A stretch of 35,461 nucleotides of DNA, taken from NCBI GenBank assembly GCA_919902445.1, contig CAKKQZ010000029.1, forward strand, positions 1 to 35,461. Reading direction: 5' to 3'. The position numbers and the translations under genes are program-made. Shown here piece after piece: positions 1-9,072 of this stretch. This stretch comes from Omnitrophica bacterium GWA2_41_15 (lineage in GTDB: Bacteria; Omnitrophota; Gorgyraeia; Gygaellales; Profunditerraquicolaceae). Within the stretch, counting starts at the first letter, position 1, and each line of letters starts with the position of its first letter. Under the pieces are notes generated by a model that was given only the letters and a program-made list of their open reading frames with translations, did no database searches and had not been told where the DNA came from.

Positions 1-224
1 TCTTCTAACTTCAATAAATGTTTAAGGGCGAATAAACCTGTAATAAGCGCGGAGGTTCCTGAATTCACGGCAACGCAATATTTGGTGCCGATAAAATTAG
101 CCCATTTTGCCTCAAACGCCTTTACCTTTGCGCCCTCGGAAAGGCGTCCGGAATCTAAAACCTCGTTTATTATTTCCTTTTCTTCGCGGCCTAATTTAAG
201 ATCGCCTACCCTAATCCTTAGCAT
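1..224 (-). CDS. Partial DegT/DnrJ/EryC1/StrS-family PLP-dependent aminotransferase (N-terminus only; runs off window start)
   Basis: My minus-strand translation from an ATG at 224 gives MLRIRVGDLKLGREEKEIINEVLDSGRLSEGAKVKAFEAKWANFIGTKYCVAVNSGTSALITGLFALKHLL, with the typical 'VNSGTSAL' motif. Not in the supplied ORF list because it is truncated. Overlaps the gmd stop by about 14 nt. Confidence 0.88.
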   Translation of the reverse strand, partial: MLRIRVGDLKLGREEKEIINEVLDSGRLSEGAKVKAFEAKWANFIGTKYCVAVNSGTSALITGLFALKHLLKLE

Positions 225-1212
225 CGCAAATGCTCCGTTTCATTGATTTTAACTTTTCAAGGTCAGAATCTACCATCATTCTTACTAATCCTTCGAAATT
301 TGTATCCGGCTTCCACTTCAGTATCCTTCTCGCCTTGGAATAGTCACCTTTAAGCAGATGGACTTCAGCGGGTCGATAAAAAGTTTTATCTATCCTAACG
401 TAATCCTTCCAGTCAAGCCCGACATAATCAAAGGCAAGCTTTACAAATTCCCTTACCGAATGAGTCTCCCCGGTTGCAATCACGTAATCATCCGGCTTAT
501 CCTGCTGCAGCATCAACCACATTGCCTTTGTATAGTCTCCTGCAAAACCCCAATCTCTTTTTGCCTCTAAATTTCCGAGCCTGAGATTACCTTCCAATCC
601 CATTTTTATCTCTGCTACCCGGTTTGTGATTTTACGGGTTACAAACTCAAAGCCACGGCGCGGCGATTCATGATTAAAAAGTATGCCGTTACAGGCGAAT
701 AACCCGTATGCCTCCCTGTAATTTCTGGTCAAATCAAAACCAGCCACCTTGGAGATACCATAGGGAGAGCGGGGATGAAAAGGTGTTTTTTCATTCTGCG
801 GTGTTTCTTTGACCAGGCCAAACATTTCGCTAGAGGCTGCAAAATAAAATTTTGCCTTAGGCGCTTTTTCTTTAATCGCCGACAGAACAAAATGCGTGCC
901 GTTTATATTGGTATTAATGGTTGAGAACTCGTCTTCAAAAGAATAGCTGACAAAGCTCTGCGCAGCCAGATGATAGCATTCATGCGGCTTTATTTTTTCA
1001 ACTAACTTAAATATGCTCGGATAACTTTCCAAAGAAGCGGGGTGCAGTTTAATTTTATTTAGGAGGTGCCTTAATCTCCAAAGATGATGCTCTTCATCTT
1101 CCAACGCCACTCGCCTTACCATCCCATGGACTTCGTAGCCCTTTTCCAGAAGGAGTTCAGAAAGATACGAGCCATCCTGCCCGTCAATACCTGTGATAAA
1201 TGCCTTTTTCAT
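211..1212 (-). CDS. gmd: GDP-mannose 4,6-dehydratase
   Basis: MKKAFITGIDGQDGSYLSELLLEKGYEVHG (Rossmann GxxGxxG), SPYGISKVAGFDLTRNYREAYGLFACNGILFNHESPRRGFEFVTRKI are signature Gmd sequences. Confidence 0.95.
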   Translation of the reverse strand: MKKAFITGIDGQDGSYLSELLLEKGYEVHGMVRRVALEDEEHHLWRLRHLLNKIKLHPASLESYPSIFKLVEKIKPHECYHLAAQSFVSYSFEDEFSTINTNINGTHFVLSAIKEKAPKAKFYFAASSEMFGLVKETPQNEKTPFHPRSPYGISKVAGFDLTRNYREAYGLFACNGILFNHESPRRGFEFVTRKITNRVAEIKMGLEGNLRLGNLEAKRDWGFAGDYTKAMWLMLQQDKPDDYVIATGETHSVREFVKLAFDYVGLDWKDYVRIDKTFYRPAEVHLLKGDYSKARRILKWKPDTNFEGLVRMMVDSDLEKLKSMKRSICDAKD

Positions 1213-1472
1213 TATTTTTTCCTCCCATAAGAAAAATAAAGAAATAATAGGATAATCAAAGTTAACAAGGTTATAAAATTGGCGGTTATAATTACAGCGT
1301 TTTTAAGGTGTATTCCGTAAACAAACCAGAGTAATACCCCCAGAGAAAGCTGAAATAACATAACCGGGCTTACATCCTTGGCAGACTTATGTTTAAAAAC
1401 CCTGATAATCTGCGGGATAAAAGAAAACATGGTTAATGTTGCTGCAACTGAACCTACTATTGTCCAGAACAT
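1212..1472 (-). CDS. SemiSWEET / PQ-loop (MtN3-like) small sugar transporter
   Basis: 86 aa, three predicted TM segments, PQ motif (SFIPQIIRVFKHKSAKDVSP), matching the bacterial SemiSWEET pattern. Stop overlaps the gmd start. Confidence 0.85.
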   Translation of the reverse strand: MFWTIVGSVAATLTMFSFIPQIIRVFKHKSAKDVSPVMLFQLSLGVLLWFVYGIHLKNAVIITANFITLLTLIILLFLYFSYGRKK

Positions 1473-1530
1473 TTACGCCGCACCTCTACTTTATTAAAAC
1501 GGAATCTGCATACCGGCTTCGATCCAGGAC

Positions 1531-3093
1531 TCATCCCTGATTCTCTTCAAACGCGCTGCATCCTTTCCTTGCTTTAAAATCAAAAACATGGCCCAACACC
1601 TGCTTTGCGGCCCGCAATGAATATTTCAAATCATCGATATCCTTCATTGCTGATATTTTCCTTAAGATAAACTCCGGCTGAAAAGAAACCTTGTACATCT
1701 TCCGGACTAATCCCATTAACTTTTCATCAGTAATCGGCGAGCGCATTACCGGCTGTTTCATATCGTAATCATCCCAGTCAATGGACTTAAGCCACCCGTT
1801 ATCTTTGCATTCTTTAAAAAGCCGGCTTCCCGGATAAGGAATCACAATAGTTGCCTGCATGGTATAGGCATAACCTTTCTTAAGGAGCCAGCTCCCGAGT
1901 TTAAGAGTATTGAGAGCGCTTTCGTAGGATTCCCAGGGGTATCCGAACATTATAGTGATGTGCGGAAAAAGCCCTGCTTTTACAGCACAGATACAATCCT
2001 GAATAATCCTGTCTTCAGTTACGTTTTTATTTATCCTGTCAAGGGTATTTTGATTTGCCGATTCCAATCCGAATAAAAGGAGGCGAAAATTAGCTTTCTT
2101 CATCAAAGAAAAATCTTCGTCCGACAAGGCGCCAAAGCGCATATTGCAGTCTAAGTATATCTTTTTATTAATACCGCGCTTGATAGCCCCCTTACAAAAA
2201 TCCCTTAACCACTCCCCAACGCTAAAGCATCCGCTATCATCCATTATTTCGCGAACATTATACTTATCGATTAGTTCACCTATTTCATCTAAAACATTCT
2301 CAACGCTTCTTGCCCTGAATTTAGGGTAAAGTGTAGGCCAGGAACAGAATGTACAAGCATGATACCAGCAGTCGCGTGAAGACATAATATAAGTTCCGGG
2401 CGTGCGTTTATAATTTCCGTTCTTAAAAGCATAGGACTGCCAACCGGTCAATTCCCTGTCTATAAAGGGGAGTGAATTCAAATCGTGATTGAGTTGGAAT
2501 TCTCCCGTATTCTTTATTCCTCCGTTTTCGCGATACCATATCCCAGGCTCTAAATTGCCAAGGTTTGGCTCTTTTAACTCATTACAGAGATTTAATAATA
2601 AAAAGTCATAATCTCCTCCAGTTAAAACAAAATCCACTTTAGAGTTTTGAAAAGATTCTTCCGGTAGCGCGCTTACATGGTCGCCGAATAAAACAGTCTT
2701 AGGGACTGTCCAATTACTCTCTTCAGGGACAGTCCCTCTTGTTATGCAATTAAGAGCTCTGACGGGGACAGTCCCTGCGCTCGGGAAGAGACTTTTTATT
2801 TCATTAATTATTTTCCAGTGCTGCTTAATTACCGGTGTTTTTGTTTCAAAAGCGATTAGGTCCGGCTTTTCTTTACGGATAAAATCCAAAAACTGTTGAT
2901 AATTCCATCCTTGCGCAAGGCAATCATTCCAGATAACTTCATGGCCAGCCTCATTTAAAAGCGTGGCTGCCTGGGCAGGGACAACCGGATAAATAAAAGT
3001 TGGCTTGTTAAAATACTGAAACTGCCTGTTCTGCCCGAGAGTCGGGCATCCTTTTTCGCTATTTAATGGAGGATAGGATATAACTACCTTCAT
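1531..3093 (-). CDS. B12-binding-domain radical SAM protein
   Basis: N-terminal cobalamin-binding-like domain (GDHVSALPEES, VDFVLTGGDYDFLLLNL) and a radical SAM cluster motif (SSRDCWYHACTFCSWP). Contains an in-frame repeat insertion at about 2701-2775. Confidence 0.88.
   Translation of the reverse strand: MKVVISYPPLNSEKGCPTLGQNRQFQYFNKPTFIYPVVPAQAATLLNEAGHEVIWNDCLAQGWNYQQFLDFIRKEKPDLIAFETKTPVIKQHWKIINEIKSLFPSAGTVPVRALNCITRGTVPEESNWTVPKTVLFGDHVSALPEESFQNSKVDFVLTGGDYDFLLLNLCNELKEPNLGNLEPGIWYRENGGIKNTGEFQLNHDLNSLPFIDRELTGWQSYAFKNGNYKRTPGTYIMSSRDCWYHACTFCSWPTLYPKFRARSVENVLDEIGELIDKYNVREIMDDSGCFSVGEWLRDFCKGAIKRGINKKIYLDCNMRFGALSDEDFSLMKKANFRLLLFGLESANQNTLDRINKNVTEDRIIQDCICAVKAGLFPHITIMFGYPWESYESALNTLKLGSWLLKKGYAYTMQATIVIPYPGSRLFKECKDNGWLKSIDWDDYDMKQPVMRSPITDEKLMGLVRKMYKVSFQPEFILRKISAMKDIDDLKYSLRAAKQVLGHVFDFKARKGCSAFEENQG
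2697..2778. repeat. GGGACAGTCCC palindromic element, copy A (inside the radical SAM CDS)
   Basis: agggactgtcc...cagggacagtccctcttgt...aagagctctgacggggacagtccct. Shares the GGGACAGTCCC(T)CTT ... AGAGCTCTGACgGGGACAG core with the copies near 13693 and 35249. Confidence 0.85.
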
Positions 3094-4058
3094 AATTCCT
3101 CTTTGAGCTTCTTAGAGAGCAGCCCTTTTAAAAAAAGCAAACCATAAGCAATATGGCTTGATATTATACCAGAAAATACAAGAGGAATCAAACGTAACTC
3201 TTTAGAAATACTAAAGATAAAAACCAAATAAAGATAAAAGAATAGCGCTGATGAATAAACCATCTTTAAGGGAATGCAGAATAAAGACAAAGCGCCCCCA
3301 AACAAAAGGCCAAGTAAAAAAAGCGAAGGGATAAAATAAGAAACCTTAAAAGATGTCTCCGGGTACTTTTTTACAAAATAACCGCGATGAAGAGCGTAAT
3401 TTGCAATCTGTTTAAGATGGGGAGTAAAAACAGGCCTGCGGTGATGGTAGACTAGAACCTTTGGGTCATAGATTATTTTCTTTTTAAGTTTTTTCGTAAT
3501 ATCAAGGCAGAGCTTTGTATCTTCTCCCGGCCAAAAACTAGTATTAAACCCGCCTAAATCCTGCATAACTGATTTGCGCACCAGAAAATTACAACTGGGG
3601 AGATCATCCGCTTCTCTTTTTTTACCGGGTATATAACGGTAAATAAAATTACCGCTTACAAGGTAAGAAGAATATATTGCGCCACTTGCTTGCTGGCGCA
3701 AACTGTCATTAAAAGGGGTAACCGAAGGCCCTCCCACAGCAGCAACAGAATTATCCTCAAAATCTTCAATGGCGCACTTAAGCCAGTCTTTGGCAGGATA
3801 CGCATCATCGTCTATAAAAGCCAAAATTTCGCCTTTGGCATATTTCAAAGCTAAATCACGCTTATCCGCAGGACAAACATGCCCGGTGGGAAAAATACTT
3901 ACCCTGCCCGATGAACTCAACGGGTATTCTTTTTCTAAAGGTGCGTCCGGAAGAATTAAGATTTCAAAATCAGAATAATCCAGTTCCAGGCACTTACTTA
4001 CGCATTCTTCTAAATTCTTTTGCCAGGCCTTTACGGCGATAATAATCGATGTTGTCAT
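3090..4058 (-). CDS. Family 2 glycosyltransferase with C-terminal TM segments
   Basis: TSIIIAVKAWQKNLEECVSKCLELDYSDFEILI...GEILAFIDDDAYPAKDWL, a GT-A fold GT2 with a DDD motif. Confidence 0.88.
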   Translation of the reverse strand: MTTSIIIAVKAWQKNLEECVSKCLELDYSDFEILILPDAPLEKEYPLSSSGRVSIFPTGHVCPADKRDLALKYAKGEILAFIDDDAYPAKDWLKCAIEDFEDNSVAAVGGPSVTPFNDSLRQQASGAIYSSYLVSGNFIYRYIPGKKREADDLPSCNFLVRKSVMQDLGGFNTSFWPGEDTKLCLDITKKLKKKIIYDPKVLVYHHRRPVFTPHLKQIANYALHRGYFVKKYPETSFKVSYFIPSLFLLGLLFGGALSLFCIPLKMVYSSALFFYLYLVFIFSISKELRLIPLVFSGIISSHIAYGLLFLKGLLSKKLKEEL

Positions 4059-4788
4059 AGTATTTTAATATGTGCATCCTGTAAAACACAGCCAGCGTAT
4101 CTATCAGGGTTGAGATAACTGCAAAAGTGCCTATCCGCCCATATTTCCTCTTAGGGCTAAGAACTATGGGCGCTTCCGCAATACGGTAACCCAAATGATG
4201 CGCATTGGCCAAAACCTCAAGGTCATAAGCGAACCTTCTGACTAAAATCCTCGGGAAAACTTTACGCACCACTTCTATTTTAAATAGCTTAAGCCCTGTC
4301 TGAGTATCATGGCAAGGCAGATTAAATAATATCCTGACAAATAAATAATAAACAAAACTCACAATTCTGCGTTCAAACGGATAATTCACAACAGAATTAG
4401 GATGAAGTTTTGAACCGATTACGATATCCGCATTATCCAGCCGCATAATATCGAAGAGTGTTTGCACCTGTACAGGATGCAAGTCCATATCAGCGTCGAG
4501 AAAAACTACGTAGTCTCCGGTTATGTAATGAACTGCCTTTTTTATTGCCCTGCCCTTACCGAGGTTATAGGGGTTTTTCTTCACGGTAACTTGTTCGGGA
4601 TACTTAAAAGAAGACTGCTCGGCTATTTCAAACGTATTATCCGAAGAACCATCATCAATAACGATTAACTCCCACTGGCAGCCGAAATCATTGAAGGTCT
4701 TTACAGTCTCTTCGATGCTGTAGCCGATATGCCCTGCCTCATTAAAAGCCGGCATAATTACGGATATTTTACCCTTTACGTTTTTCAT
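3994..4788 (-). CDS. Family 2 glycosyltransferase, DPM/DPG synthase-like
   Basis: ISVIMPAFNEAGHIGYSIEETVKTFNDFG..ELIVIDDGSSDNTFEIA..VVFLDADMDLHP..DTQTGLKLFK. Confidence 0.92.
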   Translation of the reverse strand: MKNVKGKISVIMPAFNEAGHIGYSIEETVKTFNDFGCQWELIVIDDGSSDNTFEIAEQSSFKYPEQVTVKKNPYNLGKGRAIKKAVHYITGDYVVFLDADMDLHPVQVQTLFDIMRLDNADIVIGSKLHPNSVVNYPFERRIVSFVYYLFVRILFNLPCHDTQTGLKLFKIEVVRKVFPRILVRRFAYDLEVLANAHHLGYRIAEAPIVLSPKRKYGRIGTFAVISTLIDTLAVFYRMHILKYYDNIDYYRRKGLAKEFRRMRK

Positions 4789-4898
4789 TATTTTTAGTCT
4801 TTTATGGAGCCCTGCGCCTTTAGAGGGCGTGGTGCCTTCTACTACCCGCCTTCAACACTCTCTATGCGACATTCACCGAAAGCGCTCGTGGCCCGCAT

Positions 4899-6173
4899 TC
4901 ATCGTGCGAATTTTACCACCTGGAGTTTTTTGCGCGGAGACAGATAAACTAACGCAAAATGAATAAAGAATAACGAAACTGAATTTATACAAAGAATCAC
5001 CTGGATAGTTATTAAGGAGCGGTGAAAAAGCATTATTCCCAAAACCTGAAGCAGGGTAAATACAATTAAATATTTAATAAAACGCAGGTCATTTATAGAA
5101 AGGGAGTAGGAGATTAAAACAAATAAAAGCGCAAAGAAACTCATTGAGACTGCGAAAAGCCTTCCTAAGAGCACCGGCTCAGCGTAAGTTTTACCGGTTA
5201 GAACCAATAGGATAAATGCAGGAACAATATTGTAGATTAAAAGGGCAATAATGCATAAACCGGACACGTACAATAGTGACATCTTTAATGTAAAAAGCGT
5301 ATCCATTTTCTTTGCGTGCAAGCCGCAGGTTTTGGGAAACATTACAATACTTATTGCGGCCGGCAGAAAAAGAAAAATCTTCCCTATCATCTGGGCCAAG
5401 GAATATATTCCGGAATCTGCTTGAGTGAAGAAATATTTCACTAAAACCATATCCATGTTTGTCAGCGCTGCAAAACAAAAAATAGCCAGAGCCACAGGGA
5501 ACAAATAAGAAAATATTTCTCTGTAGTTAATATCTTCTTTTTCAGCTTTTATTTGGAAGAATTTCCTGAGCGGAAAATAAAGAATGGCAAGACCTAAAAC
5601 GGTAGAAAGCAACAACGCGCTTAAAGCCCCTGCGATATTAAACCCTAATAAAATAAGTATAAAGGCAAAAATTAATTTTAAGGCCCCGGAAATGACAGAG
5701 GACGACACAAACCAACCAAAAAGCTCTAATCCTTGGGCTGCTCCCGAGAAAACAGGAATGAACCATGCTAAGGCAATTAGCCCAGCCAGGATATAGCCGC
5801 AAGATACTGAATGTATCTTTAAAATATTGATTACGCGCGAAGCGAAAAGTGAGAAAATCAACAGGGTTATTAAACCCATAACAGCTGCTTTCTTAAGCAG
5901 GCCGGAGAGTAAAAATTTTAACTTCGTAAGCTGGTTATTTGCGTTAAACTCTGAACTATATTTGACAACTGCTGTCTGTATTGTGGACAGGGGGGAAAAA
6001 ATTAAAATATACACTGAGAGAAGTGAGTTAAAGGAGGCAAATTCTGAAGCAGGGAGTTTATGGGCGATCAATAACTGATAGAGCAGATTAAAAAAGCTTA
6101 AAACAGAAGTTCCCGCAAAAACAATTAAGATGTTCTGATTGAAACTGCCTATCTTTTGAATCTTATCTAACAT
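4899..6173 (-). CDS. Polysaccharide/oligosaccharide flippase (Wzx/MOP superfamily)
   Basis: 424 aa polytopic membrane protein (about 12 TM) with an N-terminal MOP-like helix pattern, next to glycosyltransferases. Confidence 0.85.
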   Translation of the reverse strand: MLDKIQKIGSFNQNILIVFAGTSVLSFFNLLYQLLIAHKLPASEFASFNSLLSVYILIFSPLSTIQTAVVKYSSEFNANNQLTKLKFLLSGLLKKAAVMGLITLLIFSLFASRVINILKIHSVSCGYILAGLIALAWFIPVFSGAAQGLELFGWFVSSSVISGALKLIFAFILILLGFNIAGALSALLLSTVLGLAILYFPLRKFFQIKAEKEDINYREIFSYLFPVALAIFCFAALTNMDMVLVKYFFTQADSGIYSLAQMIGKIFLFLPAAISIVMFPKTCGLHAKKMDTLFTLKMSLLYVSGLCIIALLIYNIVPAFILLVLTGKTYAEPVLLGRLFAVSMSFFALLFVLISYSLSINDLRFIKYLIVFTLLQVLGIMLFHRSLITIQVILCINSVSLFFIHFALVYLSPRKKLQVVKFAR

Positions 6174-6185
6174 TTAGGAGAGTAT

Positions 6186-7352
6186 TTAACGAGCCAGCTT
6201 TAAGAATCTTCGGGAACCGACTTTTAAGTTGCCGCTTTGGCTGGGGATGAAGTTTTCTTCTGCTATTTTCACGTTGTTAAAAATAACTGCGCCCTGCTTT
6301 AAGAGCCGGCGCGCTTCGTTTCCGCTTTTTACCAGTCCGCCCTTCAATAAGATATTCAGGATTGTCTGCTTGCCGTCTATTTTATATTCAGGGATGTCTT
6401 GCGGCAGCTCTTTTTGGCCGAACACTCTCTCAAACTCATACCTTGCGCTTTTAGCCTCTTTTTTTGAATGATACTGTGTAATAATATTTTCCGCTAGTTT
6501 AACTTTTGCCTCTTTAGGGTGCATCTTTTTTATATCGGCAAGATTCTCATCGGTCAAAAACTCATAGTATTCAATCATTAGTTCGTCGGATATAGACATA
6601 ATCTTGCCAAACATATCTTTTGATGTTTCATTAATGCCGATATAGTTTCCGTAAGATTTGCTCATCTTTTGCACTCCGGAAGTCCCCTCTAAAATAGGCA
6701 TGGTGATTACTACCTGCTGCGGCTGGCCGAAATCCTTCTGCAGTTCGCGGCCAAACAGAAGATTAAATATCTGGTCAGTGCCCCCTAATTCAACATCTGC
6801 CTCTAATACCACAGAATCATATCCCTGCATCAAAGGATATAAAAACTCTAGGATGGATATGTTTTCACCATTAGAAAAACGTTTCTTGAAATCGTCTCTG
6901 GCAAGCATCTGAGAAACTGATGCGTGCGTAGTAAGCCTCAACATTTCAACAACCGGCATCTTCTCAAACCACTTACTGTTAAAGACTACTCTTAACCTAT
7001 GCGTATCAAGTATTTTCGAAATTTGTTTTTTATAGGTTGCGGCGTTGGTTTCAACTTCTTCCCTGCTGAGTTGTTTTCTTATTTCGCAGCGCCCTGAGGG
7101 ATCGCCTATCTGCCCGGTAAAGTCGCCTATCAAAAAATAAACCTCATGGCCTAATTCCTGAAACTGGCGTAATTTTCGTAATAGCACAGTGTGGCCGAGA
7201 TGGATATCGGGGGCGGTAGGATCAAAACCGGCTTTAATCTTAAGCGGCTTATTAATTTTAATACTCTGCTCTAGTTTTTTGCGTAATTCTTCTTCGGAGA
7301 TTATTTCTACTGCTCCGCGTTTGATAATTTCTAATTGTTTGTTGATATCCAT
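6186..7352 (-). CDS. tyrS: Tyrosyl-tRNA synthetase
   Basis: [28 protein letters not shown] (HIGH-like), [22 protein letters not shown]-terminal S4-like domain. Confidence 0.97.
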   Translation of the reverse strand: MDINKQLEIIKRGAVEIISEEELRKKLEQSIKINKPLKIKAGFDPTAPDIHLGHTVLLRKLRQFQELGHEVYFLIGDFTGQIGDPSGRCEIRKQLSREEVETNAATYKKQISKILDTHRLRVVFNSKWFEKMPVVEMLRLTTHASVSQMLARDDFKKRFSNGENISILEFLYPLMQGYDSVVLEADVELGGTDQIFNLLFGRELQKDFGQPQQVVITMPILEGTSGVQKMSKSYGNYIGINETSKDMFGKIMSISDELMIEYYEFLTDENLADIKKMHPKEAKVKLAENIITQYHSKKEAKSARYEFERVFGQKELPQDIPEYKIDGKQTILNILLKGGLVKSGNEARRLLKQGAVIFNNVKIAEENFIPSQSGNLKVGSRRFLKLAR

Positions 7353-7364
7353 GCTGCCTCATTT

Positions 7365-7439
7365 AGGGACGTTTCTTAACTTAGCTATAAGGTGTCCCCA
7401 ACTTGGGGACACCTTATATTCAGCTTGAGAAACGTCCCT
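7365..7439. repeat. Nested palindromic element in the rpsA-tyrS gap
   Basis: Outer arms AGGGACGTTTCT (7365-7376) and AGAAACGTCCCT (7428-7439). Inner 16-bp arms TATAAGGTGTCCCCAA (7386-7401) and TTGGGGACACCTTATA (7403-7418) around one central base. Confidence 0.9.
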
Positions 7440-7442
7440 GTT

Positions 7443-8984
7443 TTAGGTTTTGGCGCTAAGGCCGATTTTTGCCTGCTCAACATCCACCTTGATCACCTTG
7501 ACTTTTATTTTATCTCCCGGTTTTAATTTGGCAGCCTCATCCTTGTCAATCTCGCTTGCAAAAATTAGGCCTTCTAATTCATCGGTTATCTTAACAAAAA
7601 CTCCGAAATCGGTGATACTGGCAACCTCTGCTTCTAAAACAATATCTAAAGGATACTTTGCGGCAATATCAGCCCATGGGCTTGGCTGCAACTGCTTAAA
7701 ACCTAAAGCGATTCTGCGGTTTTGGGCATCCACTGAAAGCACAACCACATCCACCTTCTGCCCTTTCTTTAAGGCATCCTGCGGATGGGCTATCCTTTTT
7801 GTCCATGACATATCAGAGACGTGGATCATCCCTTCCAGATTACTGTCCAGCTCGACAAAAGCGCCGTACTCCGTAAAACCCCTTACCTTGCCGGAAACTT
7901 TTGTGTTAACGGGATATTTGGACTCTGCCTCAAGCCAGGGATTCTGCTCCAGCTGCCTTAAGCTTAAAGATATGCGGCGTGAATCTTTATCCACGCTTAA
8001 CACCTGCGTCTCCAAAATATCTCCGACTGCAAACATCTCTCCGGGATTGCTTATCCTCTTTGTCCATGATATCTCTGAAACATGAATCAACCCTTCAATC
8101 CCTTTTTCTAACTCTACAAAAACTCCGTAGGGAAGGATATTCACAACTTTCCCTTTTAGCTTGTCACCAACCTTATACTTTGATTCAATATCCTGCCACG
8201 GGTCAGGTAACCTCTGTTTTAACCCGAGCGATATCTTTCCTGAATCTTTGTCTAAATTCAAAATCGCGACTTCAATTTTGTCTCCCAAAGCAACAATTTC
8301 CGAAGGATGGCTTATCTTTGACCAGGACATATCGGTAATATGCAAGAGCCCATCAACTCCGCCTAAGTCCACAAATACGCCAAAGTCGGTTATTGCCTTG
8401 ACAGTTCCGGGATAAACGCCGCCTACTTTTAGGTCCTGCCAGATCTTGCCCTTTGCTTCCTCTTTATCCTTTTGCACCGCTTCGCGGCGGCTGACAATGA
8501 TGCTGCGGCGTAGATTGTTCACCTTGACGATTTTAAACTTAAATGGTTTATACATTGTGTCTTTTTCAGGGACATTCTTGAAGGCAGAAAGCGAAGACGG
8601 AAGAAACCCCTCTATCCCCATAACATCTACGAGAAACCCTCCTTTGACTTTTTTAACAGGCCTGCCCTCGACCAGTTCTCCGGTCTGAGAAAATTTTACA
8701 ATCTTATCCCAACCCTGAATACGCATCGCTTTTTCGCGGGATAACTCTATATTGCCGGCATCATTTTCGATAGACTCGACATAAAACTCGAGCTCCTTTC
8801 CAACCTGAAGGTCCGACTTGCTAAACTCCGCAATAGGAACAACTCCTTCGGATTTAAAACCAACGTCAACAAGCACATCTTTTTGTTTTATGTAAACAAC
8901 CTTTCCCGCTACTACCTGCCCTTCCCTGATCAACTTGATACTTTGATTGTACAACTCCTCCATCTCTGATTTTATTTCAGCCAT
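7443..8984 (-). CDS. rpsA: 30S ribosomal protein S1 (six S1 domains)
   Basis: Six S1 repeats recognisable, e.g. VYPGTVKAITDFGVFVDLGGVDGLLHITDMSW, LKGKVVNILPYGVFVELEKGIEGLIHVSEISW. Confidence 0.96.
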   Translation of the reverse strand: MAEIKSEMEELYNQSIKLIREGQVVAGKVVYIKQKDVLVDVGFKSEGVVPIAEFSKSDLQVGKELEFYVESIENDAGNIELSREKAMRIQGWDKIVKFSQTGELVEGRPVKKVKGGFLVDVMGIEGFLPSSLSAFKNVPEKDTMYKPFKFKIVKVNNLRRSIIVSRREAVQKDKEEAKGKIWQDLKVGGVYPGTVKAITDFGVFVDLGGVDGLLHITDMSWSKISHPSEIVALGDKIEVAILNLDKDSGKISLGLKQRLPDPWQDIESKYKVGDKLKGKVVNILPYGVFVELEKGIEGLIHVSEISWTKRISNPGEMFAVGDILETQVLSVDKDSRRISLSLRQLEQNPWLEAESKYPVNTKVSGKVRGFTEYGAFVELDSNLEGMIHVSDMSWTKRIAHPQDALKKGQKVDVVVLSVDAQNRRIALGFKQLQPSPWADIAAKYPLDIVLEAEVASITDFGVFVKITDELEGLIFASEIDKDEAAKLKPGDKIKVKVIKVDVEQAKIGLSAKT

Positions 8985-9072
8985 TTGTTATTTCTCCTTT
9001 AAATTTTATTTTTTTAATTTTATTCAAACGTTTAACTTGACCATTAGAACTTACGGCTTAAAAACACCTCCT

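Noticed and set aside
3994-4058. 65-bp overlap of two glycosyltransferase ORFs considered as a frameshifted fusion
   Set aside because: Both proteins have complete independent GT2 domains with their own N-terminal motifs. An overlap of this size is compatible with translational coupling or slightly mis-assigned ends.
5191-5478. 95-aa minus-strand ORF inside the flippase gene
   Set aside because: Alternative frame of the flippase CDS with no recognisable domain.
7450-8085. 211-aa plus-strand ORF
   Set aside because: Fully antisense to rpsA, which is unambiguous. Low-complexity Ser/Leu-rich translation typical of a reverse-complement shadow ORF.
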